Shown: piece after piece, positions 1-9,780 of the stretch
How positions within the stretch are numbered: the stretch's first letter is position 1
How the letters are laid out: the number at the start of each line of letters is the position of its first letter
DNA from: Vitrella brassicaformis
Lineage: Eukaryota; Sar; Vitrellaceae
Direction: 5' to 3'
Length of the DNA stretch: 39,056 nucleotides
NCBI GenBank assembly: GCA_001179505.1
Contig: CDMY01000575.1
Span: forward strand, 9,587-48,642
Notes under the pieces: model-generated
The model's input: only the letters and a program-made list of their open reading frames with translations
Databases searched by the model: none
Told to the model about the DNA's origin: nothing
Position numbers and translations under genes: made by a program

Positions 1-27
1 GAGAGAGAGAGACAGAGAGAGAGAGAG
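1..27. repeat. (GA)n microsatellite
   Basis: Almost uninterrupted GA dinucleotides at the left edge of the window. Confidence 0.9.
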
Positions 28-470
28 TATCTTTCACGGCACACACACACGGACAGATGGGCAGTGCGCGAGGACGCACGAGAAATGCAGCACCATCTAC
101 GTGGGAGGGAGCGAAAAAAGGCCACGAGTAGATAGATAGAGATGAACAGGAGAGCTCTAGTCACACACACACACACATCCGAGTGCTGCACACCGTTCGG
201 CCACGACCAAACACAGAGAGATATACACATTAAACCACGCACGGGTGGGCGACAGATGATTGATGTACGACCGATTCATACGCACACAAGACACCGACGA
301 GCGACACACACAGGCAGGCAGGCAGGCAGGACACCCACGTAAACACGCGACACATCCATCGGCAGAGGGGAATTAGCGCAACACGGCGACACACACACAC
401 ACCACACCACACCACACCACAATACACGTATGCAAACAAGCAGGTGACCTGCCTCTGCTGCTTCGTTCCT

Positions 471-494
471 TCTGTCTGTCTGTCTGTCTGTCTC
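471..494. repeat. (TCTG)n microsatellite
   Basis: About six tandem TCTG units in the left-hand spacer. The same tetranucleotide (as CAGA) recurs in introns further right. Confidence 0.85.
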
Positions 495-819
495 TGTCAG
501 TCGACGATTAGAATAGATTCCCATCAATGTCAAAAATCAGGCGCCCACCAGCACACACACGGCCCTTCCCCTCTCCCCCCTCCCCCCTCTCCCTTGGCGG
601 CCCACTCTACGTCAATTCCTATCCACACAAGCTTTCTTTGCTCGGTGTTGCCTCTCTCTCCTCGGCTCGCTCTACGTAGGGTCTGTTGTGTCCTGTGCTC
701 TCTGCGTGTGTCGTGGATGCTACCAACAGCCACACCACCGACAAATAAACGACGGACGATCCAAGATAGTATCCAAGATAGTATCTAGCTAGGCAGTGAG
801 TGCACGTCTGTCTCTCTGT

Positions 820-858
820 CCCTCCCTCCCTCCCTCCCTCTCTCCCTCCCTCTCTCTC
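820..858. repeat. (CTCC)/(CT) microsatellite
   Basis: Tandem CCTC units pass into CT dinucleotides, about 75 bp beyond the stop codon of the dehydrogenase gene. Confidence 0.8.
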
Positions 859-932
859 TACTATCTACACAACGACTTCACCCACCCACCCATGTGTGTG
901 TGTCTGTCTGCTGTGAGAATCTGCTACAGTAC

Positions 933-2358
933 CTATCCGGCTGTCATGGGCCAGAAGAAGATGCTTCGCTTCTGCGCGGCCTTGAGGATGCGCTCCTTCT
1001 CGCGGGGGTCCTCCACCAGCACGGGGCCGTTCTTGCTCGGCGGCTGCTGCTGCTTCTGGCTCATGACGCGACGGGCGATCTCAAACGACGCCGCCTCCGC
1101 CTGCTGACGCATGTACCTAACACACACACACACACACACACGGGCGCATTGATTTGTGTGTCTTATGTGAGCTGCGGTTATGTGGCTAAGGGTACTTGAT
1201 GCCGAGTATGTTGACGCCGATGGCCTCGACGATGGCGTGTTTGGGGTGGGGATTGCAGATGGGCCCCCGGTGGCACTTGTGCAGCGCCCACTTGACGAAC
1301 GACTCGGGGGTCGCACAGATCGGGCCGCGCAGGTTCTGGCACAACGGGGTCGTGATGAAACCTGACTCACCCACCACACACACAGAGGGAGAATGATGAG
1401 AGCTCCGTGGACGAATGGGCGCATGCGTGTGTGGATGGAATGCCGCCTCACCGGGTGTGAAGGCGGTGATGGTGATGTTGTCCCTCCGGAGCTCCTCCTC
1501 TATGGACCAGGTCCACAGCCGCAGGTAGGCCTTGGCCCCGGCATACTCGGGCGAGCCCGGCAGCCCCGCCAGTGCGCTCATGGACGACATGAGCATGATG
1601 AGTCCGCGGCCGTTGTGCTTCATGTAGGGCAGCACGAAACTGCAGCACAGCAGGGTCGACGACACGTTGTACTGCACGTCCCGGTACAGGAGCGACAGGG
1701 GACGCTCTGCATTACACAAGAGTCGGGTCGGGTGACGCGGTCGGTAGGCACATTGGCTTGGGTGTGTGAGTGGGTGTGGTGTATGGTTACCCCGGAGCAG
1801 GGCGTGGCACAGCGAGCCCGCAGACACCACCCCGCCAGCGCAACACAGCAACACGCCTGCAGGCGGAACACACACACACACAACACATAACCCCCACACA
1901 CGCCTTTGTCGTGTGTCGCCATGCATCTGTCTGTGTGTGCATACTCACTCACCGATCTTGTCGATGCCGTTGTCCTGCATGAACGCCTTGAGGTTCCCCT
2001 CCACCACGCGCATCTCCTCCATCAGGTCGAGCCGCAGCGTCTTGACCTCCACACTCGGGAACAAAGCCCGCAGCGACCGCCGCATCTCCTCCATCGCACC
2101 CTCATTGATGTCGACCAGGATCAAATTCAGTCCCTTGGCCGCCAGCCGCTCCGCGAAACACCGGCCCGTGCCGCCAGCCGCCCCAGTGATCATACACCAG
2201 TCGCCACGGAACTTGGACAAGAATGCGTCGCTCGATGGCGCGAGGAAGACGTCGTACGCCCACCGGGTGAGGTTGAAGGCGCACAGGGCCACCGAGCAGA
2301 CGCCTATCGTCGCGAATGCCGGGACCACATATGACGACAGCATGGATGCCGACGTCAT
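933..2358 (-). CDS. Short-chain dehydrogenase, 3-ketoacyl-CoA reductase (KAR/HSD17B12) type
   Basis: Five exons read on the minus strand: 2358-1953, 1856-1791, 1706-1452, 1361-1196 and 1116-933. All have GT-AG borders and matching phases, and give about 358 residues. An N-terminal hydrophobic segment (about residues 9-27) precedes the Rossmann fold. The nucleotide-binding motif is TGAAGGTG (TGxxxGxG). A Tyr-Ala-Gly-Ala-Lys provides the catalytic YxxxK with a preceding MSSMSA serine. The family reduces 3-ketoacyl-CoA in very-long-chain fatty acid elongation, or steroid-like substrates, at the ER membrane; the substrate here is inferred. The usual NNAG motif reads CCAG. The start chosen is the ATG just before the membrane segment. 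An in-frame ATG at 2421 would add a His/Gln-rich 21-residue lead. The gene is head-to-head with NAE1. Confidence 0.85.
1121..1140. repeat. (CA)n microsatellite in an intron
   Basis: A pure CA run inside the last intron (1195-1117) of the dehydrogenase gene, next to the acceptor site. It is typical of introns in this window. Confidence 0.85.
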
Positions 2359-2605
2359 GATGGATGGATGGTGCTGATGCTGATGCTCGGGTCGGCTCGA
2401 CTCTACTCGGCCTCTCAACAAATGCTGTTTCTCGGTAACGCACCCGATCTCGTGCGAGCTTCAGCGCGGCGATCTGTCGCGTTTTCGAGGAAAAAGAGCC
2501 GTTTTCCCCGCAAAGAGTGGCCGTGACGCTGACATCTGTCCCTCTTGGCGGCATCCCAGATCTGCAGTTGCTGTCTTGCAGCGGGAGGGGAGGTGAGTTT
2601 GTCCC
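2359..2605. promoter_or_regulatory. Bidirectional promoter region, dehydrogenase / NAE1
   Basis: 247 bp between two divergent start codons. It carries TGCGAGCTT at 2453-2461 (complement of AAGCTCGCA), a GCGATCTGTCGC stretch just after it, and CAGATCTGCAG at 2557-2567. No TATA box was seen. The same two elements recur in the other head-to-head promoters of the window. Assigning them a promoter role is inference from position and recurrence. Confidence 0.5.
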
Positions 2606-5256
2606 ATGGCCACCGACGACAAGTATGACCGGCAGCTTCGGTAAGCAAGGGATCTCTGGACGCGCAGACAGGCGAGAGGCTGCAGCATGCGTGGCGGCAC
2701 ATCGGCTGCTCTCATGCATATGCCGATGATGCGCGATGCGGCGGCGTGTGCTGCTGAGCTGATGCGTGTGTGCATTTTGCCTGTTTGGCGTGTGTGTTTA
2801 GCATGTGGGGCCCGCACGGGCAGAAGGCCCTTGCTGAGGCGTCCGTGTGCTGTGTCGGCAGCAACGCCATAGCCACCGAAACACTCAAGAACCTGGTGCT
2901 GCCCGGTAGGTAGGGCGATCAATGAATCGCACATGACACCAACCACACACACAGCCGCAGTGAGGGAGGGAGAGGGGGAGGGAGAGGCCAAACGCATTTC
3001 TGTGGGGGGGTGTGTTCAGGTGTGGCCCACTTGACGATAGTGGACGAAGCCGTGGTAGAGAGTGCTGATTTGGGTCAGAACTTCTTTGTGGAGATGCAGG
3101 ACGTGGGCCACAGCCGCGCCAAGGCCGCCCTCAAACACCTGCTCGAACTCAACCCCGACGTCAAGGGGGAGGCTGTGCAACAGGTGGGTGGGTGTGGTGG
3201 TGCTTTGGTGTGGTGTGATGTGGTGTGATTTGTATGTGTGTGTGTATGTGTGTGTGTGTTGCATTGGCAGAGTGTGACGTCGTTGCTGGAGAAGGATGAG
3301 GGCTTCTTCCAGCAGTTCACACTCATCATCGCCGCACAGACACCACAGGTAGTATAGCATGGACACGGACACACACACACACAAGCCCCACTCCACTCCC
3401 TCTGCCTCTCCCTCTCCCTCTCCCTGTGTGTGTGTGTGTGTATGGGTCCCTCCCTCAGCGAGATGCGGTGGCACTGTGTGAGTTGTGTCACCGGTACAAC
3501 AAGGCCTTCATCCACCTCAGGGGCGTCGGCTTCATCGGAACCATCCGACTCTTCGCAAGGGAACACGCCGGTGCGTTGTGTGGTCCCACCGTGTGGCGTG
3601 CAGACACAACACACACACACAAGCACAAGGGGCTGCTGGGCTGCTTTGTGCTTTGTGTGTGCAGTGATAGAGACCAAGAACGAGAGCGATTTCGGAGACC
3701 TGCGGCTGACGGAGCCATTCAAAGAGCTCAAGGCAAGCACCACCGCCACCGACATCCACCACACACCACCCATCTCTCTCCTCTCTCTCTCTCTCTGTCT
3801 CTCTGTCTCTCTGTGGATCGACCTTTTCTGTGCTGGTCGTCCCGTCCGTCAGTCGTATGCAATGAGTGTGGACGTGTCGTCTTCCTCGATGGACGAGGTC
3901 AAGCACGCCCACGTGCCGTATGTCGTCATTCTCCTCAAAGCTCTCGAACAATTCAGGAACAATGTGTGTAATTCATGTGCCCACCCACCACACAGAGACG
4001 ACACACCCCCACATGGAAGGTGTTGTGTGTGTGCGTGTGTGGTTCAGTACAATGGTCGTCTGCCGTCGACAGCCGAGGAGAAGGAGACCTTCAAGCAGTT
4101 CATACTCGCCATGAGACGAAGCGACAAGGAGGTCAGGACGCCCCCCAACCCACAACCACACCCACACCCACGCCCACACCCACCACGCCGTGCTCCCACT
4201 CTCTGTGTGTGCAGGTCAACTTCGACGAGGCCCTCAAACACATGTTCAAAGCCTTCAAAGCCTACACTGTCAGCCGATGCCCCCTCCCACACACACCCCA
4301 AACACACCCCTAGTTGCAAGTACATGTGTGTGTATGGTGGGGTGTGTGTGGTCAGATTGACAGCAGCGTCAAGGCCATCCTCGACGACGCCAAGTCCATC
4401 AGCGGACACGAACCCAACAACACTGCCTTCTGGATCGTCGCCAAAGCCGTCGCACAGTACGACACGCCACCACACACACACACACACACACACAAAACAG
4501 GTGCATTGCCATGTGTGCTGTCGGCAGGTTTGAGAGTGCGTGTGGTCGTCTGCCTCTGTCGGGCACCCTGCCAGACATGACGGCAGACACCGACTCATTC
4601 ATCAAACTACAATCCATGTAATATGCCCACCACACACCACCACACCACAACTCCCCCACTCCCCACCTCTCTCTCTCTCTCTCTCTGCCTCAGTTATCGT
4701 CAGCGTGCCGAGGGTGACGTTGCGGCGGTGCGTGCGTCGGTGTCGTCCTTCCTGTCGGGGACTGACGGCGACAGCGGTGCGGGCACTGCCGTCATGGGCG
4801 TCATCAACGGCATGCGGGACATCAATGAGACCCACCACCACCACCCCACCAAGATCGACGACGAATACATCCAGAGATTCTGCAAACGTACGTCTTAATG
4901 GGGGACAGGGAATGGGGGCGCATGTCTGTGGGTGTGGTGGTCAGATGCGCATTCTATCGCTCTGTTTCGGTACCGCACTTTGGCCGAGGAGACCAAACCT
5001 GACACCGCCATGAAGGACAACATACGTACGCGGAAGACAACACACACACGACACACAGCACAGCACAGGCAGACACCCCTGTGTGTCGTGTGTATGTGTG
5101 TGCAGGCGAGTCCTACGACGAGTTCACTGCTGACGAGACCAGCAGCGAGGTGCCGTGGTACCTGGCCCTGGCGGCATGGGAGGTGTTCCGCGAGGAGAAG
5201 GGCTACGTCGCAGGCGCAAAGACCGACCACGACCACTCTGACGATACGGTCAGCTG

Positions 5257-5292
<36 letters not shown>

Positions 5293-5801
5293 CGAAGCGG
5301 CCATATATGTGTGTGTGGGGGTTGTGTTTGTATCAGTTGGCTGGTGACGTGGAGGCGCTGAAGGGTTGTGCCCGCCGTGTGTGTACCGCCCTCGACCTCC
5401 CCGCCGACGCCGTGCCCGACAAATACCTCCAGGAACTGTAAGCAAGCCTCAATCTGTCGGGCCGCCATGTCTGTCCGTCTGCATGGTGCGTGTCTGTCTG
5501 GTGACATTGATTGTCAGGGTGCGCTACGGCGGGTGTGAGCTGCACACGACGGCGTCGTTTCTGGGCGGTGTGGCGTCGCAGGAGGCCGTCAAGCTCATCA
5601 CCAAACAGTGGATACCCTTGCAGAACACACTCATATGGAAGTAGGCGAGCCGCAGACACACACACACGCCTCCCCCACCCACACAGAGTGAGAGAGGGAG
5701 AGAGAAAGGAGACGTGGGTCTCTGTGTGTGTGTGGTGTGTGTGTGTGTGTGTGTGTTGGTTCAGCGGTCTGCATTCGCGTGGTGCGGTGCTGGAGCTGTG
5801 A
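2606..5801 (+). CDS. NAE1: NEDD8-activating enzyme E1 regulatory subunit (APP-BP1)
   Basis: Seventeen exons: 2606-2640, 2802-2905, 3020-3183, 3271-3348, 3459-3570, 3665-3732, 3853-3963, 4048-4131, 4215-4268, 4356-4456, 4528-4617, 4694-4887, 4945-5025, 5106-5248, 5337-5437, 5518-5640 and 5765-5801. Phases close exactly to about 559 residues, against 534 for the human protein. The product is the pseudo-adenylating half of the NAE1-UBA3 heterodimer that activates NEDD8 for cullin modification in nucleus and cytosol. Family landmarks are visible in order: KYDRQLR followed by MWGPHGQ at the N-terminus, the [14 protein letters not shown] helix, the NFF...[10 protein letters not shown] segment, [34 protein letters not shown], and the [17 protein letters not shown] segment near the C-terminus. 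As expected for this subunit no catalytic cysteine domain is evident. Intron 6 (3733-3852) begins with GC rather than GT. Confidence 0.95.
4471..4494. repeat. (CA)n microsatellite in NAE1 intron 10
   Basis: A CA dinucleotide run filling much of the short intron 4457-4527. Confidence 0.85.
5257..5292. repeat. (CA)n-(GA)n compound microsatellite in NAE1 intron 14
   Basis: A CA run passes directly into a GA run inside the intron 5249-5336. Confidence 0.85.
5722..5757. repeat. (GT)n microsatellite in the last NAE1 intron
   Basis: A GT-rich run ending seven bases before the acceptor of the final NAE1 exon. Confidence 0.85.
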
Positions 5802-6474
5802 AGCCATCCATCACCTTCCCACCATTGTACAATCACCACCCACTGCTGCTGCTGCTGCTCTATATTCTTGATACACTTCTATACATACCTCGGTGGACAG
5901 ACAGGTGTGGTGGGTGTGCATGGGGCCTAACTGGCACCGGTGCGTCTCTGGCTGATAGAGAGGTAGGTCTTGCAACGGCTCCCTACCTAGCTGCAGCTAC
6001 TGCCGGATGCTCATCGGTACAGCCGGCCTTGTTGCGGCATCCATCCATCCATCGAGATCGATCCTTGCCTGGACAGGTGGAAGTGTAGGTGTGGTTGGGT
6101 CAATCAATGGATCGCATGTGGAAGGAAAAACAAACCTTTTTGTGTGCGTGACTGGCGCAGCTTTACAGAACCGATGAAATGAATGCATCGATGTGGCCAC
6201 GAGAGAGAATTTGTCGCACGCAGAGAAGAGCTGAAAACCAAAACGGGCAACCAAGCCATTCCATTCCACCCACCGCACCGTTCGTATGCACAGCTACACA
6301 GAAGAGGTTCGTCACACACACGTGGACACATCGATGCATTCATTGCAAAGGTACGTGTGTATCGGTCAAAACTAAGTGCATGGGATGCGTCAGAGGGGGC
6401 CGCTAGCTAGCTGTGTCCATACGACTGCTCTTGTCCTCCTTCCTGTCCACCCGGGGCACGCACCACCCACTCCA
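5802..6474. other. Convergent intergenic region, NAE1 and unknown gene
   Basis: Contains the 3' flanks of NAE1 (+) and of the acidic-tail gene (-). It holds a short CTG run (5842-5860), CATC units near 6041-6053, and a 24-bp inverted repeat described separately. No coding exon with a conserved product is apparent. Small open frames in 6179-6410 lie largely inside the inverted-repeat interval and lack recognisable features. Confidence 0.6.
6178..6344. repeat. 24-bp inverted repeat, possible hairpin or MITE-like element
   Basis: The left arm 6178-6201 (begins AATGAATGCATCGATG) is the reverse complement of the right arm 6321-6344 with a single mismatch (GGCCAC against GGACAC). The arms are 119 bp apart. 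No clear target-site duplication flanks the arms, and no transposase is encoded inside. It could be a short non-autonomous element, a hairpin in a transcript 3' end, or a protein-binding palindrome. Confidence 0.6.
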
Positions 6475-8203
6475 TCACCGTGCGGTCCTCCTTCTCTTCG
6501 CCTCCCTCTCCTCCACACCCTCATCTGACACGTTCATGTCCATCCATGAGGCACACAGTGAGTGCGTGTGTGTGTGTGTCACGCTGATCTGGCTCACCCT
6601 CTTCGTCCTCCTGCTGCTGCTCTTGCTCGCCATCGCCATCGCCATCGCCATTGCTATCCATATCTGCACACACACACGCGCGCGCAGGCATACGAATGCG
6701 CACACACACATCCCCACCACTCACCCTCATCGCTATCGCCGTCATCGTCATCGTCATCGTCACCACCATCGTCTGCACCGTCCTCTGCACAACACACACA
6801 CACACACACACGGATTCATCCGACACACCAAGACAGAGGCAGCCGGTCACACTCACCTCTATCGTCTAACTCCACTTCATGTTGGTTGACGACCATGTCT
6901 GCGATGGTGCTGCCCAGCAGGCCTCGCACCAGAGAGGGGGGTGGTGGGCCGGCGGTCCTTGAAGGCATCAGATGCACCACCCACCGGTGGCTCAATGGTG
7001 ATGACACTAACATCCACTGCATTCAGTGAAACACCACACGTCAAAGGACGGCTCAATTAACACAGAGGATATGCTATCTTGTTCCCTCACCCATGTCCGT
7101 GTCGGGGAAGATATACAGAGCGACCCATGCGACGAATGGCATGTCGAACGGCGTCAGCAGCAGAGTCCGAATCTCTACAGGGGGATCCTCATCCCACCTG
7201 CTCGCCGCAATGGCGGTGCATCCGTGAGGGGGCTGGTGGGGCGAGTGGTTGAGGAGGCCGTCCAGCACACCGCCGTGAGCATGCCTGAGGAGACCAGCAC
7301 ATGACAGAGGGAAGAGGCCGTGATGGATCGTTGTGTGTCTGCCTGAGTGTGGTGTGTCCTGCGTACCGGTCCACGGCAACGTAAGGCGTCCACCCATCAT
7401 TGGCATCTGGAGGGATCATGATGGTCCTCATGACGAACGCCGACGCCGAGGCATAAGTGACCACCTCACCAGCCGCTGTCCAGCTGTCCCCCTGCAGGTC
7501 GATTGTGGATCTGACGGGCGGGTTGTCGTTGATGGTGTGTGGGTGGTATGGGTGGCCGGGGGAGGAGGGCGGGGTTGATGTCCAGCTCGTAGCCCGGCTC
7601 GTCGCGGAGGGCCCGCACACCGCCGCCCGGCTGGTCGAACAGCTCAAAACGGCCGTGGTTGCCGCCGAAGTTGACGTGTCTGCCGACCACCTTCCACAGC
7701 GCAATCACACGCGCATCGGCCAAATACGCCTACAAGGACACCACACACAGACCGACAGACCGATGAGTGCCACCCACCCCACCCCTCGCTCTTCTGCCCA
7801 CCTGTTTGCTATCGTGACGGTCACAATCCGCCACATCGAGTGTGATCGGCAGCTGACAGTAGCCCCTCTGAGCCGCAAACTTCAGCGCGTTGACCACCTC
7901 GGTCCACTGCTGTGTGTCGACCAGCCAGATGGCCTTCAGCACGAGCTTGGTCTCCAGCTGCAAAGAGAATGCGATGATGCCGTCCAGCTGTTTGGCCGCG
8001 AGGGAGCGCCCCAGCCGAGTGCGGAGGACGGCGGCCGACAAGTCTATCTGCCTGAGGAATGTCGCTGCGCATCGGAGGCAGCCGACATCCCTCTGTTCGT
8101 GGAAGGCATGTCGCTCCTCGCGATGGATGAAATCTATCGCTTCGTTGCCTCTTGCCGGCGGGATGGGCTGCCGGCTGCTGGGCACCGTCACATCATTCCC
8201 CAT
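6475..8203 (-). CDS. Unknown protein with acidic C-terminal tail; frame break
   Basis: I do not recognise this protein. Exons on the minus strand: 8203-7802, 7729-7619, 7491-7367, 7284-7091, 7016-6857, 6784-6725, 6663-6598 and 6524-6475, with GT-AG borders throughout. The first ~135 residues include a helical stretch (LETKLVLKAIWLVDTQQW), then AYLADARVIALWKVVGRHVN, then LLLTPFDMPFVAWVALYIF, which could be a membrane or buried helix. The tail is Asp/Glu-rich across two small exons of 60 and 66 nt, both phase 1, and ends with basic KRRRTAR, which resembles a nuclear signal. Exon 7016-6857 does not close: frames before and after a C6 run (minus strand) differ by one base. Removing one C gives about 388 residues. 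The 7492-7618 intron is also uncertain, because the exon may continue through it with a similar one-base shift at a C5 run near 7556-7560. GAGCTCGCA sits 23 nt before the chosen ATG. Confidence 0.55.
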
Positions 8204-8603
8204 CCTCACGTCCACCTGTAAATCCCTGCGAGCTCAAATGGCAAGAGAGATCGTGCCGAGAGGAAGAAAGAGGGTGTGGGCAGTCCGCCCTTCGCGTGTG
8301 ACAGCCGAGCAATTGATTTCATCCACGAGCGAGTCCGCGGAAGATGAATGAATGAATCCGCGACATACAAACACAGACGCGTACAAGAGATGGTTCCATG
8401 TGCTGTTGTTCAACTTTGCCTTCTCTTCGATGTCGCTTCGCGACACCCAGCCCCTGGCCCCCCCGCCATGCACACCACACCCCTACGACGCAAATGCCCC
8501 AACTTCTACCTACACAACGCTCCCTCTCTTCCTACCGGAATACATACAACCGGACATCTCCCTTCGTCTCCAGACAACTATCCTCAGAGAATGCAATGCC
8601 TCG
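8204..8603. other. Spacer between glutathione peroxidase and unknown gene
   Basis: 400 bp between two minus-strand genes: the 3' flank of the peroxidase and the 5' flank of the acidic-tail gene. It contains TGCGAGCTC at 8227-8235 (reads GAGCTCGCA on the gene's strand). A minus-strand open frame crossing most of it has no recognisable features and I do not call it. Confidence 0.5.
8227..8235 (-). promoter_or_regulatory. AGCTCGCA promoter element
   Basis: On the minus strand this reads GAGCTCGCA and lies 23 nt upstream of the ATG of the acidic-tail gene. The same core occurs in all five divergent promoters of the window. Its role is inferred from that recurrence. Confidence 0.45.
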
Positions 8604-9780
8604 TCAGAAGTCGTTGAGGCTTCTGGGCCTCTTAGGCGGCAGTGTGCCCTTAGTAAGGTAGGCGTCGATGTCATCCTGCAGCGGCGAATCCATCGGATAC
8701 ACACCGGGCTTGTACCGCCGAATCGGCACGCCATCAGCGTCTACGCACATAACACAGTCCAATCAGCGATCCGATCCCGTCCGTCCACGTGTGTGTATGT
8801 GTGGCTGGCACACCGAGCAGGAACTTGGCGTAGCTGACGAGTGACAGACACACAGAACGACACACACACAACGGAGAGAGGGATGGAGCTGTGCATACAG
8901 AATGGCTGTGTGTTGGTGCCGTGCTGAAGGGGGGAGGGGATCATACTTCCACTCTATCCTGCCCGTCATGCCGTCGGCCGAGGTGAGCGTCGCGAACAGG
9001 GGGTCTTGTTGAGGGCCAACCTGCACACGCTGCTTGTCGAGAATCGGAAACTGCACAGAACAGCCGACCCCACCAACAGACGAGCTCTTCTCTTATGTCT
9101 GGCTATCATCATGCGTGCATGTGTGGTGTGTCCACGCACCTCGACTCCATAGAGGCCACACATGTTCTTCCGAATCGTGGCGCTCTCATCGGGATCCTGA
9201 GGAAGATCAGACGCATGTGTCCATATCCCAGCCAGCGTCTCCCCGTCGTGTCACTCTTCACTTGGTAGGCGAATTCATTGCTAGGCACTGCAACAATGTT
9301 CAGCCCCTTATCATGGTACCTTTCATAGAGCGACACCAATCCTGCAGCCAGCCAGACAGACAGACAGGTGCGCAGGATACAACCCAACTGACAAACGTGT
9401 CAGTGGTATTGCAGTGGCGTCTCCTGACCTTTGTTGTTTCCGTCCGTCAGGGCGCAATAAGAAGCGGTATTGGCCACCAGCGTCAGCTTCGGGCCCAAAT
9501 ACTCCCGGAACTTGTGCATCTTGCCCTCAAGCGCCACGTCGATGTCAGCTACGCTCCTCGCGGTGCCAGCTGCAAGGGCCTGCGAGTCCTCAAGGCCGAG
9601 AGCGCCGATGCCGATCAGTGCAGTGGTGGATATGAGGGCATCCTGGAGGTGCCGCCGCCTCTCGGCTGACGGATCTGGTCTGCCTCTGTGTGACGACGGA
9701 AGCGAGGAGAGAGGGTGCGGCCGGTAGCCTTCCACGACATACGAGAATGCCGCAGCGGTCAGGACGAGCAGCAGCGCCAT
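8604..9780 (-). CDS. Glutathione peroxidase (Cys type), predicted plastid/thylakoid
   Basis: Six minus-strand exons: 9780-9429, 9341-9262, 9196-9140, 9050-8947, 8833-8814 and 8740-8604. They close in frame to about 249 residues. The thioredoxin-fold GPX domain starts near residue 90. The catalytic Cys (about 109) is in NTASYCALTDGNNKG, so this is a Cys and not a selenocysteine enzyme. The NEFAYQ segment supplies the conserved Gln, and WNYAKFLLDADG the conserved Trp-Asn. It reduces hydroperoxides, probably with thioredoxin as in other Cys-GPX enzymes. The N-terminus starts with a signal peptide (MALLLVLTAAAF), then a Ser/Arg/Pro-rich transit-like stretch, then RRR followed by a hydrophobic segment (ALISTTALIGIGALGL) and ALAAG. 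That pattern resembles a twin-arginine thylakoid leader. An in-frame ATG at 9963 upstream is judged to be 5' leader because it would bury the signal peptide. Confidence 0.92.

Larger units (their letters stand above)
1..932. other. Microsatellite-rich intergenic spacer
   Basis: No gene is supported here. The stretch is built from short tandem repeats: (GA)n at 1-27, (CAGG)n near 311-330, CA and CACAC runs near 390-420, (TCTG)n at 471-494, and CT/CTCC tracts at about 820-858. The open frames that cross it translate into repetitive His/Thr, Cys/Val or Ser/Pro/Leu strings expected from such repeats. It lies downstream of the minus-strand dehydrogenase gene, so it includes that gene's 3' flank. 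Confidence 0.7.

Noticed and set aside
142-788. Several small open frames in the left spacer
   Set aside because: Translations of microsatellites, without a conserved segment.
3430-4533. 367-codon plus-strand open frame
   Set aside because: Runs through five NAE1 introns; the His/Thr/Pro-rich parts are intronic CA repeats.
6413-6889. 158-codon plus-strand open frame
   Set aside because: Complement of the acidic-tail exons and CA repeats of the minus-strand gene; the translation is simple His/Thr/Arg repeats.
7457-8221. 254-codon plus-strand open frame
   Set aside because: Antisense to the first exons of the acidic-tail gene. The minus-strand reading has splice sites with matching phases at four consecutive junctions, this one has none.
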